Below are positions 52,901 through 62,945 of a stretch of DNA of 64,000 nt, piece after piece. The notes under the pieces were generated by a model. The model was not told the DNA's origin. It made no database searches and worked only from the letters and a program-made list of their open reading frames with translations. Position 1 is the stretch's first letter. Every line of letters begins with the position of its first letter. The stretch is from Ifrita kowaldi (Eukaryota > Chordata > Aves > Passeriformes > Cinclosomatidae), in contig VZRS01001729.1 of the NCBI GenBank assembly GCA_013398055.1, positions 3,973 through 67,972 of the forward strand, read 5' to 3'. The translations under genes and the position numbers were made by a program.

Positions 52901-55111
52901 AGATCACTGAGCCAGTGGGTGAAAAAGAATAAGAAATCACTCTTAAGGAATCATTAAGACAGTAAAAATAATCCACAACTTCTATCACTGATGAAAAGTT
53001 TTCTTTTTATTTAAATCATGGTACCTGCTAGCTGATCATAGCAAAAAACTGAAATCAAAGATATTTTAATTTTTTTAAAAATCAATTCTCCATGTCCCAG
53101 CTGCTCAAAATTACATATAAATCACACACTAGTTGTCCATGCTTAATACAATGAGTATGATTAAAGTCACAGTAACTGGCACCCACACAACACTTCTGCT
53201 ACACCTGTGCTTTAACACACAGCCCTAGAGAATACATGAACCTGTTTGTCAGAGTTGTATCATTATTACGCAGTAATAAAAAACCCCAAAGCTTTCTATC
53301 ATAGTAATTCTGTCTACGTCAGGGGCGTGCTAAAAACTGTGTCAGTCTGTGACAGTTGTTCTTTTTCACCCCAACATCACTTTTTAAATCTAGAACTGTC
53401 ATAACCATGATAATAGAAAAACAGTGATAATCTTCAAAAATCAGACCTGCTTTTTGATTTCCCTATGTGCAAATCTTTCCAAACAGCAAAAAATAGCACA
53501 GTAAAGAAATAATAAATAATAATAGTAATGTATTAAAAAAATTACATTGGATGAAGACTCAGAAGTTATTAAGAGTTCAAACTGCCTTTTTAAATAGTGT
53601 TAGTTTAGTACACACTTTGTCAATATTGATTTTTTTCCTTCACAAATTTCCACTGCTACAGCATTGAAAAATATATTTTCATTAAAAGATCAGGCTTTGT
53701 TCAAAACACTACCTCTGTCACATAAAAAACAGCAAGGCATTCTTTGTTGACCAGTCCTGCAAGCACTTCAGAGAAGCTTGGGCAATATTTTACTAACAGT
53801 AAAAAGTTTGCACAGGTGACAGCATGAACCAAACACTGGGTATGGGAGAAAGGAAAGGACAAGAGGAAACAAACCTCAAGATCCTAAAATGTTTCTGTTG
53901 CAGTAACTATTCCAGTAAAGTTCTACATGGTGTAGATTTTGGCAAGATCATATATAGAAAAAATAAAAATCCTATCTTATAAATCATGAAGTCTTATAAA
54001 CCTGAAGAAATACGCAGTCTGACAAGAAAGTAAAAGTAGAAAGAATGTTTCAACCAGGATACAATGCAAATACCTTCAGAGACCCCCAAAATACATATAT
54101 TAAAAAAAGAGAAACTCTAATTGGCATCTAAAATGCATACCAACAAGCAAAGATAGAATCCTCACAGCCCCACTTGTGGCATACTTTCAAGAGGAATAAA
54201 TCCCAGGAGATGCAACTGGGGGAAACACAGTATTTTCATCTAAAGAAAAAGTATGCATTTGTCTAAATTTTATATCAAGCAAATTTGAAGAGAATAAGAA
54301 AGATCGAGGATTCTCCTGAGCATGCTGCCCTGGAATAAGGAGAAAGATACTGTTAACTCATAATCTAAAATATGGATCTGGAATTGCATATTTGAACTTC
54401 CCTTTGTAATTGTATTTTCAATTCTGTAATCAAATATCTTGCTTTTTGTTTTGCTAGAAGCAACTTGCTGGGTTTTTTTGTTTTTAACCTTTCCTAGATG
54501 ATGAGTAATCTCAGAGAATTTGAGAGGCACTTCTGAAATTACTTCAATTGCATGGAACTTCAGTTCAGAAGTCAATTTCAAATTATGGAAAAATAAAAGC
54601 AAACATGTCTAGAACAGTGACAATTAACTTTAAAGAAGAAAGCATACTTACCTATTGGATATCCCAGTGCAAAGTCATTGCTTTGTGTAGCAAAAATAGG
54701 GAACAAACCTGCTTTGCTGAATCGGTTCTCAGGACTGGCTACTAACAATGTTAAAACACAGACTAAAAAAAACACAGCAGCTTTGGCAACTAAAACACTG
54801 TACAGGAAGGACCAATTCACATCAGAAAAATTAAGTACCACCATGTTTTTGAACAGTAAAGCTGGGAGTGCAAAACGGGACACAAAATTTCCCAGTCCTT
54901 TGGCCTGAGTTGATGTGATAATGTTGGCTCTTCCAGCTATGTAGCCACAAAGAATTATTCCAAAGCATTCCAACAGGGCTGGGAAAAGCCTGCTTATTGA
55001 CATAGAAGGAGTACCACTGGTGGTATTGAGTCCAGCTTGTCCAGGCAAAGACAGAGACATGTTAGCTGAAGATGAGAGGTTCCTTGCAACGAAGTCTGAA
55101 TAGCTATCCAT
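34701..55111 (-). CDS. GPR155: GPR155 / LYCHOS, lysosomal cholesterol sensor (gene span of CDS)
   Basis: GPR155 (LYCHOS) is a lysosomal membrane protein that fuses a PIN-type transporter-like domain to a GPCR-like domain. In humans it senses cholesterol and relieves GATOR1 inhibition of mTORC1. Fifteen coding exons join to 2595 nt (864 aa; human 870 aa), all phases closing. Residues about 37-390 are the transporter-like domain and about 395-730 the 7-TM region. The latter is split by a long hydrophilic loop (about 543-677, the LED region) that follows the TM at 522-542. A DEP domain occupies about 770-853. Phe43, Pro44, Glu48 and Tyr57, which I recall as implicated in cholesterol sensing in the human protein, are all conserved in RLFPALLECFGIILCGYIAG. 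The start ATGG at 55111 gives 35 residues before SMSISRLF, as in human. An in-frame upstream ATG at 55144 has a weak context. The LED loop carries a three-copy octapeptide repeat, and the C-terminal tail after the DEP domain is much shorter than in human. Confidence 0.97.
37000..37137 (-). CDS. GPR155: GPR155 coding exon 14
   Basis: Encodes residues 745-791, from RLEFFWGGREAAGHTDAS to the DEP start (MTCQQFVRYHKDHCVKSIV). The acceptor has a very long polypyrimidine tract, seen as an A-rich run at 37141-37172 on the plus strand. Donor GTAAGG. Confidence 0.96.
37826..37890 (-). CDS. GPR155: GPR155 coding exon 13
   Basis: Encodes residues 724-745 (GFICFGIFGLDKHLIILPFK), the end of the last TM segment. 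Acceptor CTCCAG, donor GTAAAC. Confidence 0.96.
38732..38827 (-). CDS. GPR155: GPR155 coding exon 12
   Basis: Encodes residues 692-723 (NLSSCLWWLFNQEPGRLYVE, then LQFFCAVFNFGQ), nearly identical to human. Acceptor TTACAG, donor GTACTT; phase 0 at both ends. Confidence 0.97.
40315..40448 (-). CDS. GPR155: GPR155 coding exon 11
   Basis: Encodes residues 647-691: the conserved end of the LED loop (CVSHCSAQTCVLAQEEQ) and the next TM (HVLLCLLLIVGLFA). Acceptor TTTCAG, donor GTAAAT. Confidence 0.96.
42164..42265 (-). CDS. GPR155: GPR155 coding exon 10 (LED loop)
   Basis: Encodes residues 613-647, beginning with the conserved CCSC cluster and NGEL (human has SCCSC then NGEL). The rest is poorly conserved. 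Acceptor TTAATAG, donor GTAAAG. Confidence 0.92.
42904..43177 (-). CDS. GPR155: GPR155 coding exon 9 (TM plus LED loop)
   Basis: Encodes residues 522-613: a TM (AVILFISILMSGISLMCMNR), then a hydrophilic Ser/Glu-rich loop with the octapeptide repeat. Acceptor TAACAG, donor GTAGAG. The loop is poorly conserved against human but the frame continues correctly into exon 10. Confidence 0.95.
42923..42994 (-). repeat. In-frame 24-bp minisatellite in GPR155
   Basis: Three tandem 24-bp units encode QSSPESSA, QSSPESSA and QSSPGSSA (residues 583-606). The units are identical except for one base that changes Glu to Gly in the third. A truncated fourth copy (QISA) follows. Such near-identity implies recent expansion. 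Confidence 0.95.
44199..44289 (-). CDS. GPR155: GPR155 coding exon 8
   Basis: Encodes residues 491-521 (GVPTVLVGILLIVGERNNAS then IDSAFFYGKHQ). Acceptor TTTCAG, donor GTATGA. Only an 81-bp intron separates it from exon 7. Confidence 0.96.
44371..44455 (-). CDS. GPR155: GPR155 coding exon 7
   Basis: Encodes residues 463-491 (FLSFSLFLLKKRETVKIPIG then FIIIAGWG), a TM with the conserved LLKKRE loop. Acceptor TTTAG, donor GTAAGT. Confidence 0.96.
45444..45564 (-). CDS. GPR155: GPR155 coding exon 6
   Basis: Encodes residues 423-463, including GMVAWNFTVKEKD and ILVFIFLYSSLYSTYLWTG. Acceptor TCCCAG, donor GTATGA. Confidence 0.97.
46861..46944 (-). CDS. GPR155: GPR155 coding exon 5
   Basis: Encodes residues 395-422 (TWSLTIVLLSKKYKQLPHMI then TTNLLVAQ), the first TM of the GPCR-like domain. 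Acceptor TTACAG, donor GTCAGT; 28 codons, phase 0. Confidence 0.97.
47984..48139 (-). CDS. GPR155: GPR155 coding exon 4
   Basis: Encodes residues 343-394 (ITSGMVISTFVSAPIMYVSA through NVSFDISIVSLISL). Acceptor TTGCAG, donor GTAGGT; phase 0 at both ends. Confidence 0.97.
49368..49533 (-). CDS. GPR155: GPR155 coding exon 3
   Basis: Encodes residues 287-342, including MPFLCREMVELLDKSDSVVN, YAFLYGVFPAAPGVAIFASQ and FNMEVGI. Acceptor TTTCAG, donor GTATGT. Confidence 0.97.
50859..51258 (-). CDS. GPR155: GPR155 coding exon 2
   Basis: Encodes residues 154-287: VEALYQTTYPEYLQYIYLVA, then VLQNPIVFMVFIGIA and FSGSALFYLGLTMVG, all within the transporter-like domain. Acceptor TTCTAG, donor GTAAGT. Confidence 0.97.
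51259..54651 (-). other. GPR155: GPR155 intron after coding exon 1
   Basis: A 3.4-kb intron with no exon seen. An extremely AT-rich stretch lies at about 52120-52290. Confidence 0.7.
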
Positions 55112-55157
55112 TTCCTTTGACCACCTCTCCCACAAGAAGAGCATGAAATGATCTCAT
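54652..55157 (-). CDS. GPR155: GPR155 coding exon 1 (with 46 nt of 5' UTR)
   Basis: The acceptor TTTACAG ends at 55158. The CDS starts at 55111 and encodes residues 1-154: an N-glycosylation-rich leader (NLS, NMS, NTT sequons), then SMSISRLFPALLECFGIILC and on to GYPI. Donor GTAAGT. The upstream in-frame ATG at 55144 would add 11 residues (MLFLWERWSKE). Confidence 0.95.
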
Positions 55158-55885
55158 CTGTAAAAGAAACAAAAGTACATTTATTAACTTTATTCCTTTA
55201 AATACAAGCTTATGCCCTCTTAAATTATTACAGAATAGGAATAGCCCTTACAAGAACTGAGCACCAGAAAAGGAAGATCAATTTGATGAAGAATCAAAGC
55301 TTCTCCACTCTGGTACAAAAACATTTGGCAAGGTCCTCTCTACCTTCCAGAAAGATTTAGAGTTTAAATCATCATACACTCTTGAAGTTTGTACCTTGCT
55401 TTGTGCAACTTTGACCTCTCCTAACATTTCAGTATCATGTGCTAATGATACACTTTCCAGTTAGCAAAGAATCCGCATATGACACAGCAGCCAATGATCT
55501 AATTCATTGCACTAGAGCCTACCCATATTTCTACATACAATTCTTTAGGTCTGTAGCAGTGAGGTTTAAGCACATATTACATAATTATGTACAACAGAAA
55601 TATTGGGTGACCCCCGTTCCTCACTCGTTAGCAGCGATTCCCTTTGAAAGGGCTGATTACAACACTGCAGGTTCCATATGCAAGCAGACACGTAAAGTCT
55701 GCAAATCAGATGCAGAGAGTGGACATCAAACACAAATATTCACTGGTCAATAGCAAGGTCCTGCCACAAACACATACAGCTTTGGCAGTACAGCTCTGAA
55801 ACCTGTGCAGTCCATCAGCTAACACTACACATGAAATTCTGACATGACTAAATCCTAAAGTACTCCGTTTAGAAAGTCAAGATTA

Positions 55886-55990
55886 CTTACCCCACTTTGC
55901 AGGGATAGAAACTAAGACAAAGGTGAACTGATTTCCCCTAAGCCATTTAATGTATCAGTGGTAAAGTCAAGATTGCCAAGTCCCAAACAG
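55886..55990 (-). repeat. MIR-like SINE relic
   Basis: The series ccccactttgcaggg, atagaaactaagac, aggtgaactgatttccc, tcagtggtaaagtcaagatt closely tracks the MIR reverse complement: cccattttacaga, gaggaaactgaggc, aggttaagtgacttgcc, cagtggcagagccaggatt. The best of the MIR candidates. Confidence 0.55.
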
Positions 55991-57100
55991 TGCTTTGTAC
56001 AGCACAATCTGTGCAAATTAACAACTGGTTTAAGAGTCTTCCCAGCCTCTTTGTATCCTACCCACAAGGAACACAGAACACAGCAGCCAGGTAAATAAGC
56101 AAGTAAATCAAGTCAGCGCAAAGGTGAGGTCTTGCAAGGTCTATTTCACACCCTGGCATCCAGCATATACATATTCACAAGCATCAACTCTTTGACTCAT
56201 GACTTTTATTTATGCCTGAGGCTTTTGGTAAGCACTTCTATGATGCTGTTGTAATTCATCTGGATTGAGCTGCTGCATCATCCAAATCTGTCCAGTAGCC
56301 TTGGCTACCCCTTCTCCCAAGGAAAATGAGTCTCACTCCAAGTAGGGCTTATTTTAAAGGCTGTACTTTTCTTATATTATAGATGATACATTAGCTTAGA
56401 TGTATTTGGACCAGGAGCTCAAAGCATTATTTGCTACAGAACAATGGAAAAACTTGCAGTAAATAAAACAAACAACAAACCATTTTCTTCTACTATAAAA
56501 ACATAAGGATGCTGTTGGAACTTGCAAAACGTCCAAAAGAGGCTCAGAGACAGATTTCCAACACTCAATTCTTGAAGGAAATCAGCCACATTCTACACTA
56601 GCTGCAAGGTAAAAAGCAAGTTTTCAGCACAGACCCATGTAAAATCCTCCAAGCTTACAGCACTGCATAGAGATAAGGCTCCCGGCAGTGCACAGTGTTC
56701 AATCTTCTCACTGCTCTCTCAAGGCATTTTTTTTTCAGCAATAAAACAGAGATGAAACTTTTTTAACCAAATGCAACATTTGATCTGTAGTGGAATTGTA
56801 TTCCAGCCATATCTATCCCTAAATTCTAGCATTCCTTCTCATCTCCTGTGCCTTCCTATTCAAGGCTAATGACAAGGCTCTCTTCCTTCTGTACTAAAAT
56901 CATTATTTCTCCTCACAAAATTGATACAAAATACAGAGGTGCTCTTGTCCCCATTTCATAATTCAGGACTTACACAAATATGCAGAAGACTGATTCTCAT
57001 GTTGTATCAGTCAATAGCACATACTAAATCCTGTATCTTCCTCACTAGATCAAAACTGACACGGATACACACCCACACATCCCAAACCATCTTTTGTATG

Positions 57101-57127
57101 GATAGACAGACAGACAGATAGATAGAC
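57101..57127. repeat. GATA/GACA microsatellite
   Basis: About six and a half tetranucleotide units mixing GATA and GACA, in GPR155 intron 1. GATA/GACA arrays are common in sauropsids and other vertebrates. Confidence 0.9.
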
Positions 57128-59412
57128 TCCTGCAGCCTTCCTTGAGGCTTCCTTCAACTTCATTACAAGGGACCCTGTCAAGTCATACAGGACAAATTTT
57201 TGGTGCACCACATGAGTTTCAAAGAAGAACTGCATCACAGTAAAAGCTGCTACTGGCACTCCTCAGAGGGCTTTGAGAGTGAATCATCTCTTCAGCTCAA
57301 GAGACATGCACATCCCAAACCCTTCACATTTAACACAGACTATCTATTGCAGACCAGCGTTTTCTAGAAATGCAACCTTTTGCACTGCTGCTTAATGCAG
57401 TGAGTACATCTCAGCGCTTTTTGCTCTATAGGATGCAGACATTTATATAACTGTTGTAAGATTATGTAATGACTAATCACAGATTTAATATACAGCCTTA
57501 TTATACCTCAGGCTTATCTCAAACTAGCATCTCACAAGAGTGAAATTATTTTCAATTCACAGTTCTTAATGAAATCAAAGATAATGATCTCATGCAAACC
57601 CAAAACCTGATCTATTCTACACAGAAATGTGATTGTTCTTATAGTAGATGTAGCAAACTAACAAGATAAATGACTCTAAAATATGGAAATATAATACAGT
57701 TGCAAGAGAAAGCACTTAGTTTTGACTCCATAGAACATATGATCTGTAGTTATCCCTTCAGAGATTGAGGATTGAGATTTGAATCTTTGAGAACTCAGCC
57801 ACAGCTGCATTGTTGGGAACTGCAGGCCAATACAGACACAGCTTTTAGGAATAATGCTGCCTTATCTGCTGTCCCCTGTGCCAAGCATAGCTGCTTGCAG
57901 CCAGACTGTCAGCTTGCACTAGAGGAAGCCTTGTATGAAGACCAACAATAGACACGGAGCAAGTAATAAGTGCAGTTTAAACTTCCCATGAAACATTTCT
58001 CTTGTAGGTTGTCAATATTTGTAAAGTCTTAAAATTCACCAGACCAGAAATTCAATTCTCCAGCAGCTGTGAGTTAAGCAACAATAAGTTCCTCTCTGAG
58101 TACAGAAATAGAGAAATTGTCTCCTTCACCAAAGGAAGGCAAAAATCCCTCTCATCTTCTTTTTCTAATGAAAGTCAAAGATAGCATGAGAGAATAGAAG
58201 AGATAACTTTAATGTGTATCTTCCCTCTGTGGTCTCTCACTCTTAAGCTTTCAACTGATAATCACTCTCAGGACAATGTGGTGACACTGGCAAGACTGTG
58301 CACATTGTTCATAAATTATATCCCACAACATGACCTACTTCAATGCAATGCAGAAACTCTCCTACTTTAATGCAACGTGGAGGCATCCCAAGGATGACAC
58401 ATTATTTTACTCAGGAAGATTAAAATGGAATTGGGGTAGGAAGAGTTACCACTCGTGCCAGCTCTACTACCCCATTCTCAGCTAAGGCAAGTGTGTACTG
58501 CATGCATTTTCATGTAAAAATTAGTGAAGTAAGTCAAAGAGGAAGTAACTTTAGGGAGATACAATGATAAAAGTAAGTGGGAAGAAGTGATTATTGCAGT
58601 TCCCATTCTTGCAAGCTAACCACGCTTTTTACTCTTCTCTTCATTGGTCTAAGAAACCAGAGAGAGAACAATATTGCAACAACAACTAACACAAGAAATG
58701 GGCCACATGCATCTGGAAATCTAGACAATGCCACAAGAAATATCACACACCTTATGTATCTCTGAGCAGTTGTTTTCAAGATTACATTTCCTTTGTCATT
58801 CTATTCCTGTGATGCCACTCCGAGAAAGCCCTTGGCTGTGGAGCAGCCGGGGAAGCCACATGCTCTGGACACCTGGCGAAGCCAAGGCCTGCCCTGAGCA
58901 CACGACTGGCACAGCTCACACAGCAACACTTCAAGCTCCACAAAACTCTGGCAGTGCAGGTGCTCTGACAAGACCAAATGAAGCAACAGTTGCCAGCGGC
59001 ACAGAATGTCAACTCAGAAAATGAATGGAAAGCATACCTCCCCTTACTTTTCACTTAGGCTGATCTTTGGGCTTGTCAACAAACAGATACACAATTCTGA
59101 AGCAAACAGCCAAACATTTTTCAGGAGGCAGATAACATTTTCTTGCCAGCACCCCCTAAAAAGCACCTCACTTGCACCACTTGCCAAACTGGGATGTAAA
59201 ATGATTTGACTTGCAGCCAGGAAGCCACAACAAAACCAACGCCTCTCGCCTGCCCCTTCCCGGCCCATCACTGCTCTCCTTCCCATGGTCATCCCAGCTA
59301 CGAGCACACAGCATTTTCAGTCAAAGATAAAAAACCAGCTACACTGCCCTGTGTGACAGCTGCCTCAGTAGAAAATAAAGCCAGAAGCCGGGGGAAGGAG
59401 CGGGCAGCTTAC

Positions 59413-59506
59413 CTACTCAGCTTTCGGTAGGCGCCTCCGCACAGGGGTGCGCGGAGCGGGTTTGTGCTCTGCCAAACTGAGAACCCCTCCAAGGCCGAGG
59501 CCGCCG
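59413..59506 (-). other. GPR155: GPR155 noncoding first exon (visible part)
   Basis: The minus strand reads GAGTAG then GTAAGCTG, a consensus donor, at 59413/59412, in a GC- and CpG-rich block upstream of the start-codon exon. The 5' end is hidden by the N gap. The exon could fold a short GC-rich hairpin (CTCCGCGCAC, CCCT loop, GTGCGGAG). The exon is inferred from position, CpG content and donor only. Confidence 0.6.
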
Positions 59507-59561
59507 NNNNNNNNNNNNNNNNNNNNNNNNNNNNNNNNNNNNNNNNNNNNNNNNNNNNNNN
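59507..59561. other. Run of 55 unknown bases
   Basis: Assembly gap in a CpG-rich block at the expected GPR155 promoter. The flanks (ccgaggccgccg on the left) suggest a GC-rich sequence that failed to assemble. Confidence 0.95.
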
Positions 59562-61224
59562 GTCACCCCCGTTATCTGCCCGAGCCAGCGTCACCCTGCA
59601 GCTCGGCGGGGCCGATAGCGGCGCTGGCTCCCGGCTGCAGCCTGTCCCTGAACCTCCTAACACTCATCCAACTTCGCTAGCAGTTGAGAGCGCTCAGGAA
59701 CAAAACGCCGCGTTTTCCATGTGCCATCGGTTCCACAAATGTGGCCATTCAGTAACTTCGCCCAGTAAAAACTGGTAACGACCAAAGATTCTCTTGGAGA
59801 AAACGAGGATACAGCTTTCTCAAGGCTTCCCCTTTGTAATGCAGTTGAGGGCACAGCAGTTCCAGCTGCCCTCTTGCTAAAAACCAAGACAGATACTGCT
59901 GCAAAGAGAACCGGTGTGAATTCGGTGTACAGTATTCTCCTCTCCATAGCTGATCAGACTCAAACCAGCTTGCCTTGCTTGTTAAGCGTGGCAGACACAT
60001 TGCAACAGGCGTCCCAGCGGGAGCAAGGCAGTTTTGTCGATTGATAGAATGTGATCCAGTCTGTGTGTTCAGTAGTTTCCCATTCCAAACAGGGAACTTC
60101 TGGGCAAAAAAAAGAAAAAGGAAAAAAAGAGACCATTCCTCTTTCCCTTTCAGATAACACCCAAAACAGAGCAGAACAGAGGATTATCTCAACCAAAAAA
60201 GATGTATGTGCTTGACAATTTATGAAGCGCTGTGTCAGGCGTGAATTTTCCCCATAGTCAGTTCTGTTCACAAGGCCTACTGTTGAAATGCTTACCAGAA
60301 ACAAAACCAGTATTATATAGTAAGAGCAGCAATATAACAGAAGTAACACTTAAGGGAATTAATTGAAAGTCCAGAAAGGGTTACGAATATCCCATAAAGA
60401 ATGCAGACAGGGATAGAAACTTGTGGGGATAAACATGGCTGTTAGAAACTTTGAGAAGGTACTATGTTGCTGATATCATATGTCTGCTTTAAATTTAATT
60501 AAAAGGTACTGATGCTTAAATTTTATGTTTCTGCACTAAACTGTATACACTTAATAGAACCTCAACTGACATGAAGCAGCAGTGTCAATGCTTGACTCCT
60601 TGCTGCCTCTCATTCCTGTCCACATCCTGTCCCAACTCTGGGCCAACACAGCCCAAGCAAAAGATCAGGAAGGGATTGTTCCAAAGCTGTGCCAAGGTTT
60701 AATATGTATGTTTATTGCTGGAAGGTGGTGCAACCTGTTGGGTAACACTCACCCACTGTAAAGTTAGGGTAAGATTTTGTTTTGATGCAAACACTAATAA
60801 AGAAGACTCTTTTGTTAATTTTTTCACTGTCAAAGTTTCTCTGTTTGGCACCTGACAAAGACCACTTTGAGACTGATTTGGTTTGGTTTTGGAAATACAG
60901 TACAATAAGGTCTTTCAGATTTTCTGGCTTTCCGTCTTTCATTCTTTCCTATAGAAATGGTACACCTTAGAGGGGCACGCTCTGGGGAGTAGCAAGGGAG
61001 GTGTACCAGACCATACTAAGAACTCTTGGTAAAAACGTATGCCTACCCTTCTCTTCAACTGATTTTTTCCCCTTGAAAAGATAACTAGTGATTTAGCATT
61101 TAATGAAGTATTTAAAATATGAGAATCCTTCAGTTGTTTCCAAAGAGCATACACTTGGCTGGATAGGCTGCTCATTGACTGCTATCGATATCCACCAACC
61201 ACCAGCATGATTTCCCAGGGAATC

Positions 61225-61330
61225 AGCAGTAACAGCACAGGGCTGTGTTTCCATCTCAGCTCTGGCATGCACAGTGTACTAAACCAAGTAAGCACACTTA
61301 ACTCGAGTCTTGTGTCTTCTTTTGGGGAAC
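61225..61330 (+). repeat. Possible MIR-like SINE relic (weak)
   Basis: ctcagctctggcatgcac, then a gtaagcacacttaactc block and gtcttgtgtcttctttt, resemble in order the MIR words for cagctctgccac, caagtcacttaacctc and gcctcagtttcctc. Highly diverged. Confidence 0.28.
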
Positions 61331-62883
61331 ACAAAAAGTGTAATACTCAAAAAAAGTAAATAGTAAAGAACCCCAAAACCCTGAAAAAGTAAAATACTCA
61401 AAGGTATGAAAATGTAGTATCAAAGGCACGTGATAAGGAAAAAATACAGTGAAATTATTATAGCTGCTGTCTAAATAAACGAAGTGAAAGTGATATAAAT
61501 AGGACTTAATATAGCGTATTTCCTCTTGCAGATTTTAATCTTTTTAAACATATTATAAGCAGCCCAGTAACTATCTCTCATTGACATGTAGCCTCTTCTG
61601 AGAAGAGCACTAGGGTCTGACCCCTTGCCCTGTTAAGAAACATGAAATCATTATTAACCAGACCATACCACAAGAACAGCACTGTGAATAACTCCAACAC
61701 TGGACTACAGGATCAGTTCTCCACTTGGCTGGGAAAGGTTAGGAACACAGTTTTTTGGCATTTTTCAGTCTGGATAATTAGCAATGATAACAATGCTGGA
61801 GTCAAAAAGTCTTTCTAATGCAGTATTCAATATACAGGATACTCCTGACCATTTCCAAAGACCATACAAAGTCCTGTTTCCCAGAACAGCAAAGGACAGT
61901 ATTTTCTCACTGCTTGACACCTCCTCTCTGCTCCCTCAACGCTTAATCAAAGCTCCATAGGCTCTTTTTGTGAGCCACATGTTCTCTGGCCTTGAACACA
62001 CCCTTATATTCCATGGAGCATCTTGATGTTCCAACATCCTGGCTTCATAATACAGTTTAACTCCTTTTTCCTTTTAAGATCTCTGTAAACGAAGGGTCAC
62101 AGCCATGGACATCAATTCTCGTGGAGTCTCACCCAACCCACGGAAGTATCAAAAAGCCCCCATGCATTAATTAAACCCCCAAACATAGCAATGCCCATAG
62201 CTATAATAGTGTAACTAATGCATGGGAAAGGCACGTTTTTTGTATACAAACTCATGAGAAGACAGGTTTATTGAGCCCATCAGCTCTTGATCACAGCTAT
62301 CCTCTACCACTGGCAACTCAGCTTTGGCATTTGAACTGTAGATCACAGAAAATACAATTATTGGCATTGCAAAGCCAAGCTTTCCAACAGCCACTAAACA
62401 AACATAAAACTGAAAACTGTCCCCAAAATTGTAATTCAATCCTCTTGAGCATTCCCTTAACACTACATAACATTGTATAATCATGAACTACTCTCCCCCT
62501 TGATTTTTGTTCTGTTTTTCACTCAAATTGGATGTTTCCATCCACTTATGTGCCACCAAAGTAGTCAGCAGATTATATGGCAGACAATTTCTGCTTTCTG
62601 ATCTGTGCAGCAGCTTAACCAATGAAAAGCAGCTGGAGCAACCATTACATGAGTCGTCCTGTGGCTTTCATCATACTCATTTACCTGCAACAATTACACG
62701 TACACAGGCTGGCCCCACGCAGGAACTGCAAGAGGTTTGCTCTCAGTGAGAGCAGGTTTCAGACAACGTGGCTTTTAAGAACTGGCTGTAACCACACAGA
62801 AACATTTAACAAAGGCATACCACGGAGCAAATTTGGAAAGGGTTTCTAGATAGTCACAAATGTATCTGTGTACTTGGTGTGAA

Positions 62884-62945
62884 GTGGTTGTACTTGGTTA
62901 CTTCACTGTAACCAAGTGGTGTACTTGGTTACTTCACTGGTAACC
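62884..62945. repeat. Two-copy 31-bp tandem duplication with hairpin
   Basis: The 18-mer tacttggttacttcactg occurs at 62891 and again at 62922, a 31-bp period. Within the first unit acttggttac (62892-62901) and gtaaccaagt (62908-62917) form a perfect 10-bp inverted repeat around a 6-nt loop. Confidence 0.9.

Larger units (their letters stand above)
55158..59412 (-). other. GPR155: GPR155 intron 1 (within the 5' UTR)
   Basis: The intron runs between the noncoding first exon and the start-codon exon. It holds a MIR-like relic (55886-55990), a microsatellite (57101-57127) and a GC-richer patch at about 58810-58990 of unknown nature. No extra coding exon is supported. Confidence 0.6.
59400..59700. 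promoter_or_regulatory. GPR155: GPR155 CpG-rich promoter region
   Basis: GC and CpG content rise on both sides of the N gap and fall back within about 150 bp. No TATA box is visible in the readable part. Confidence 0.6.

Noticed and set aside
62103..62170. 22-codon frame starting MDINSRGVSPNPRKY, considered as a WIPF1 or other exon
   Set aside because: No match to WIPF1 as I know it, and no supported splice site.
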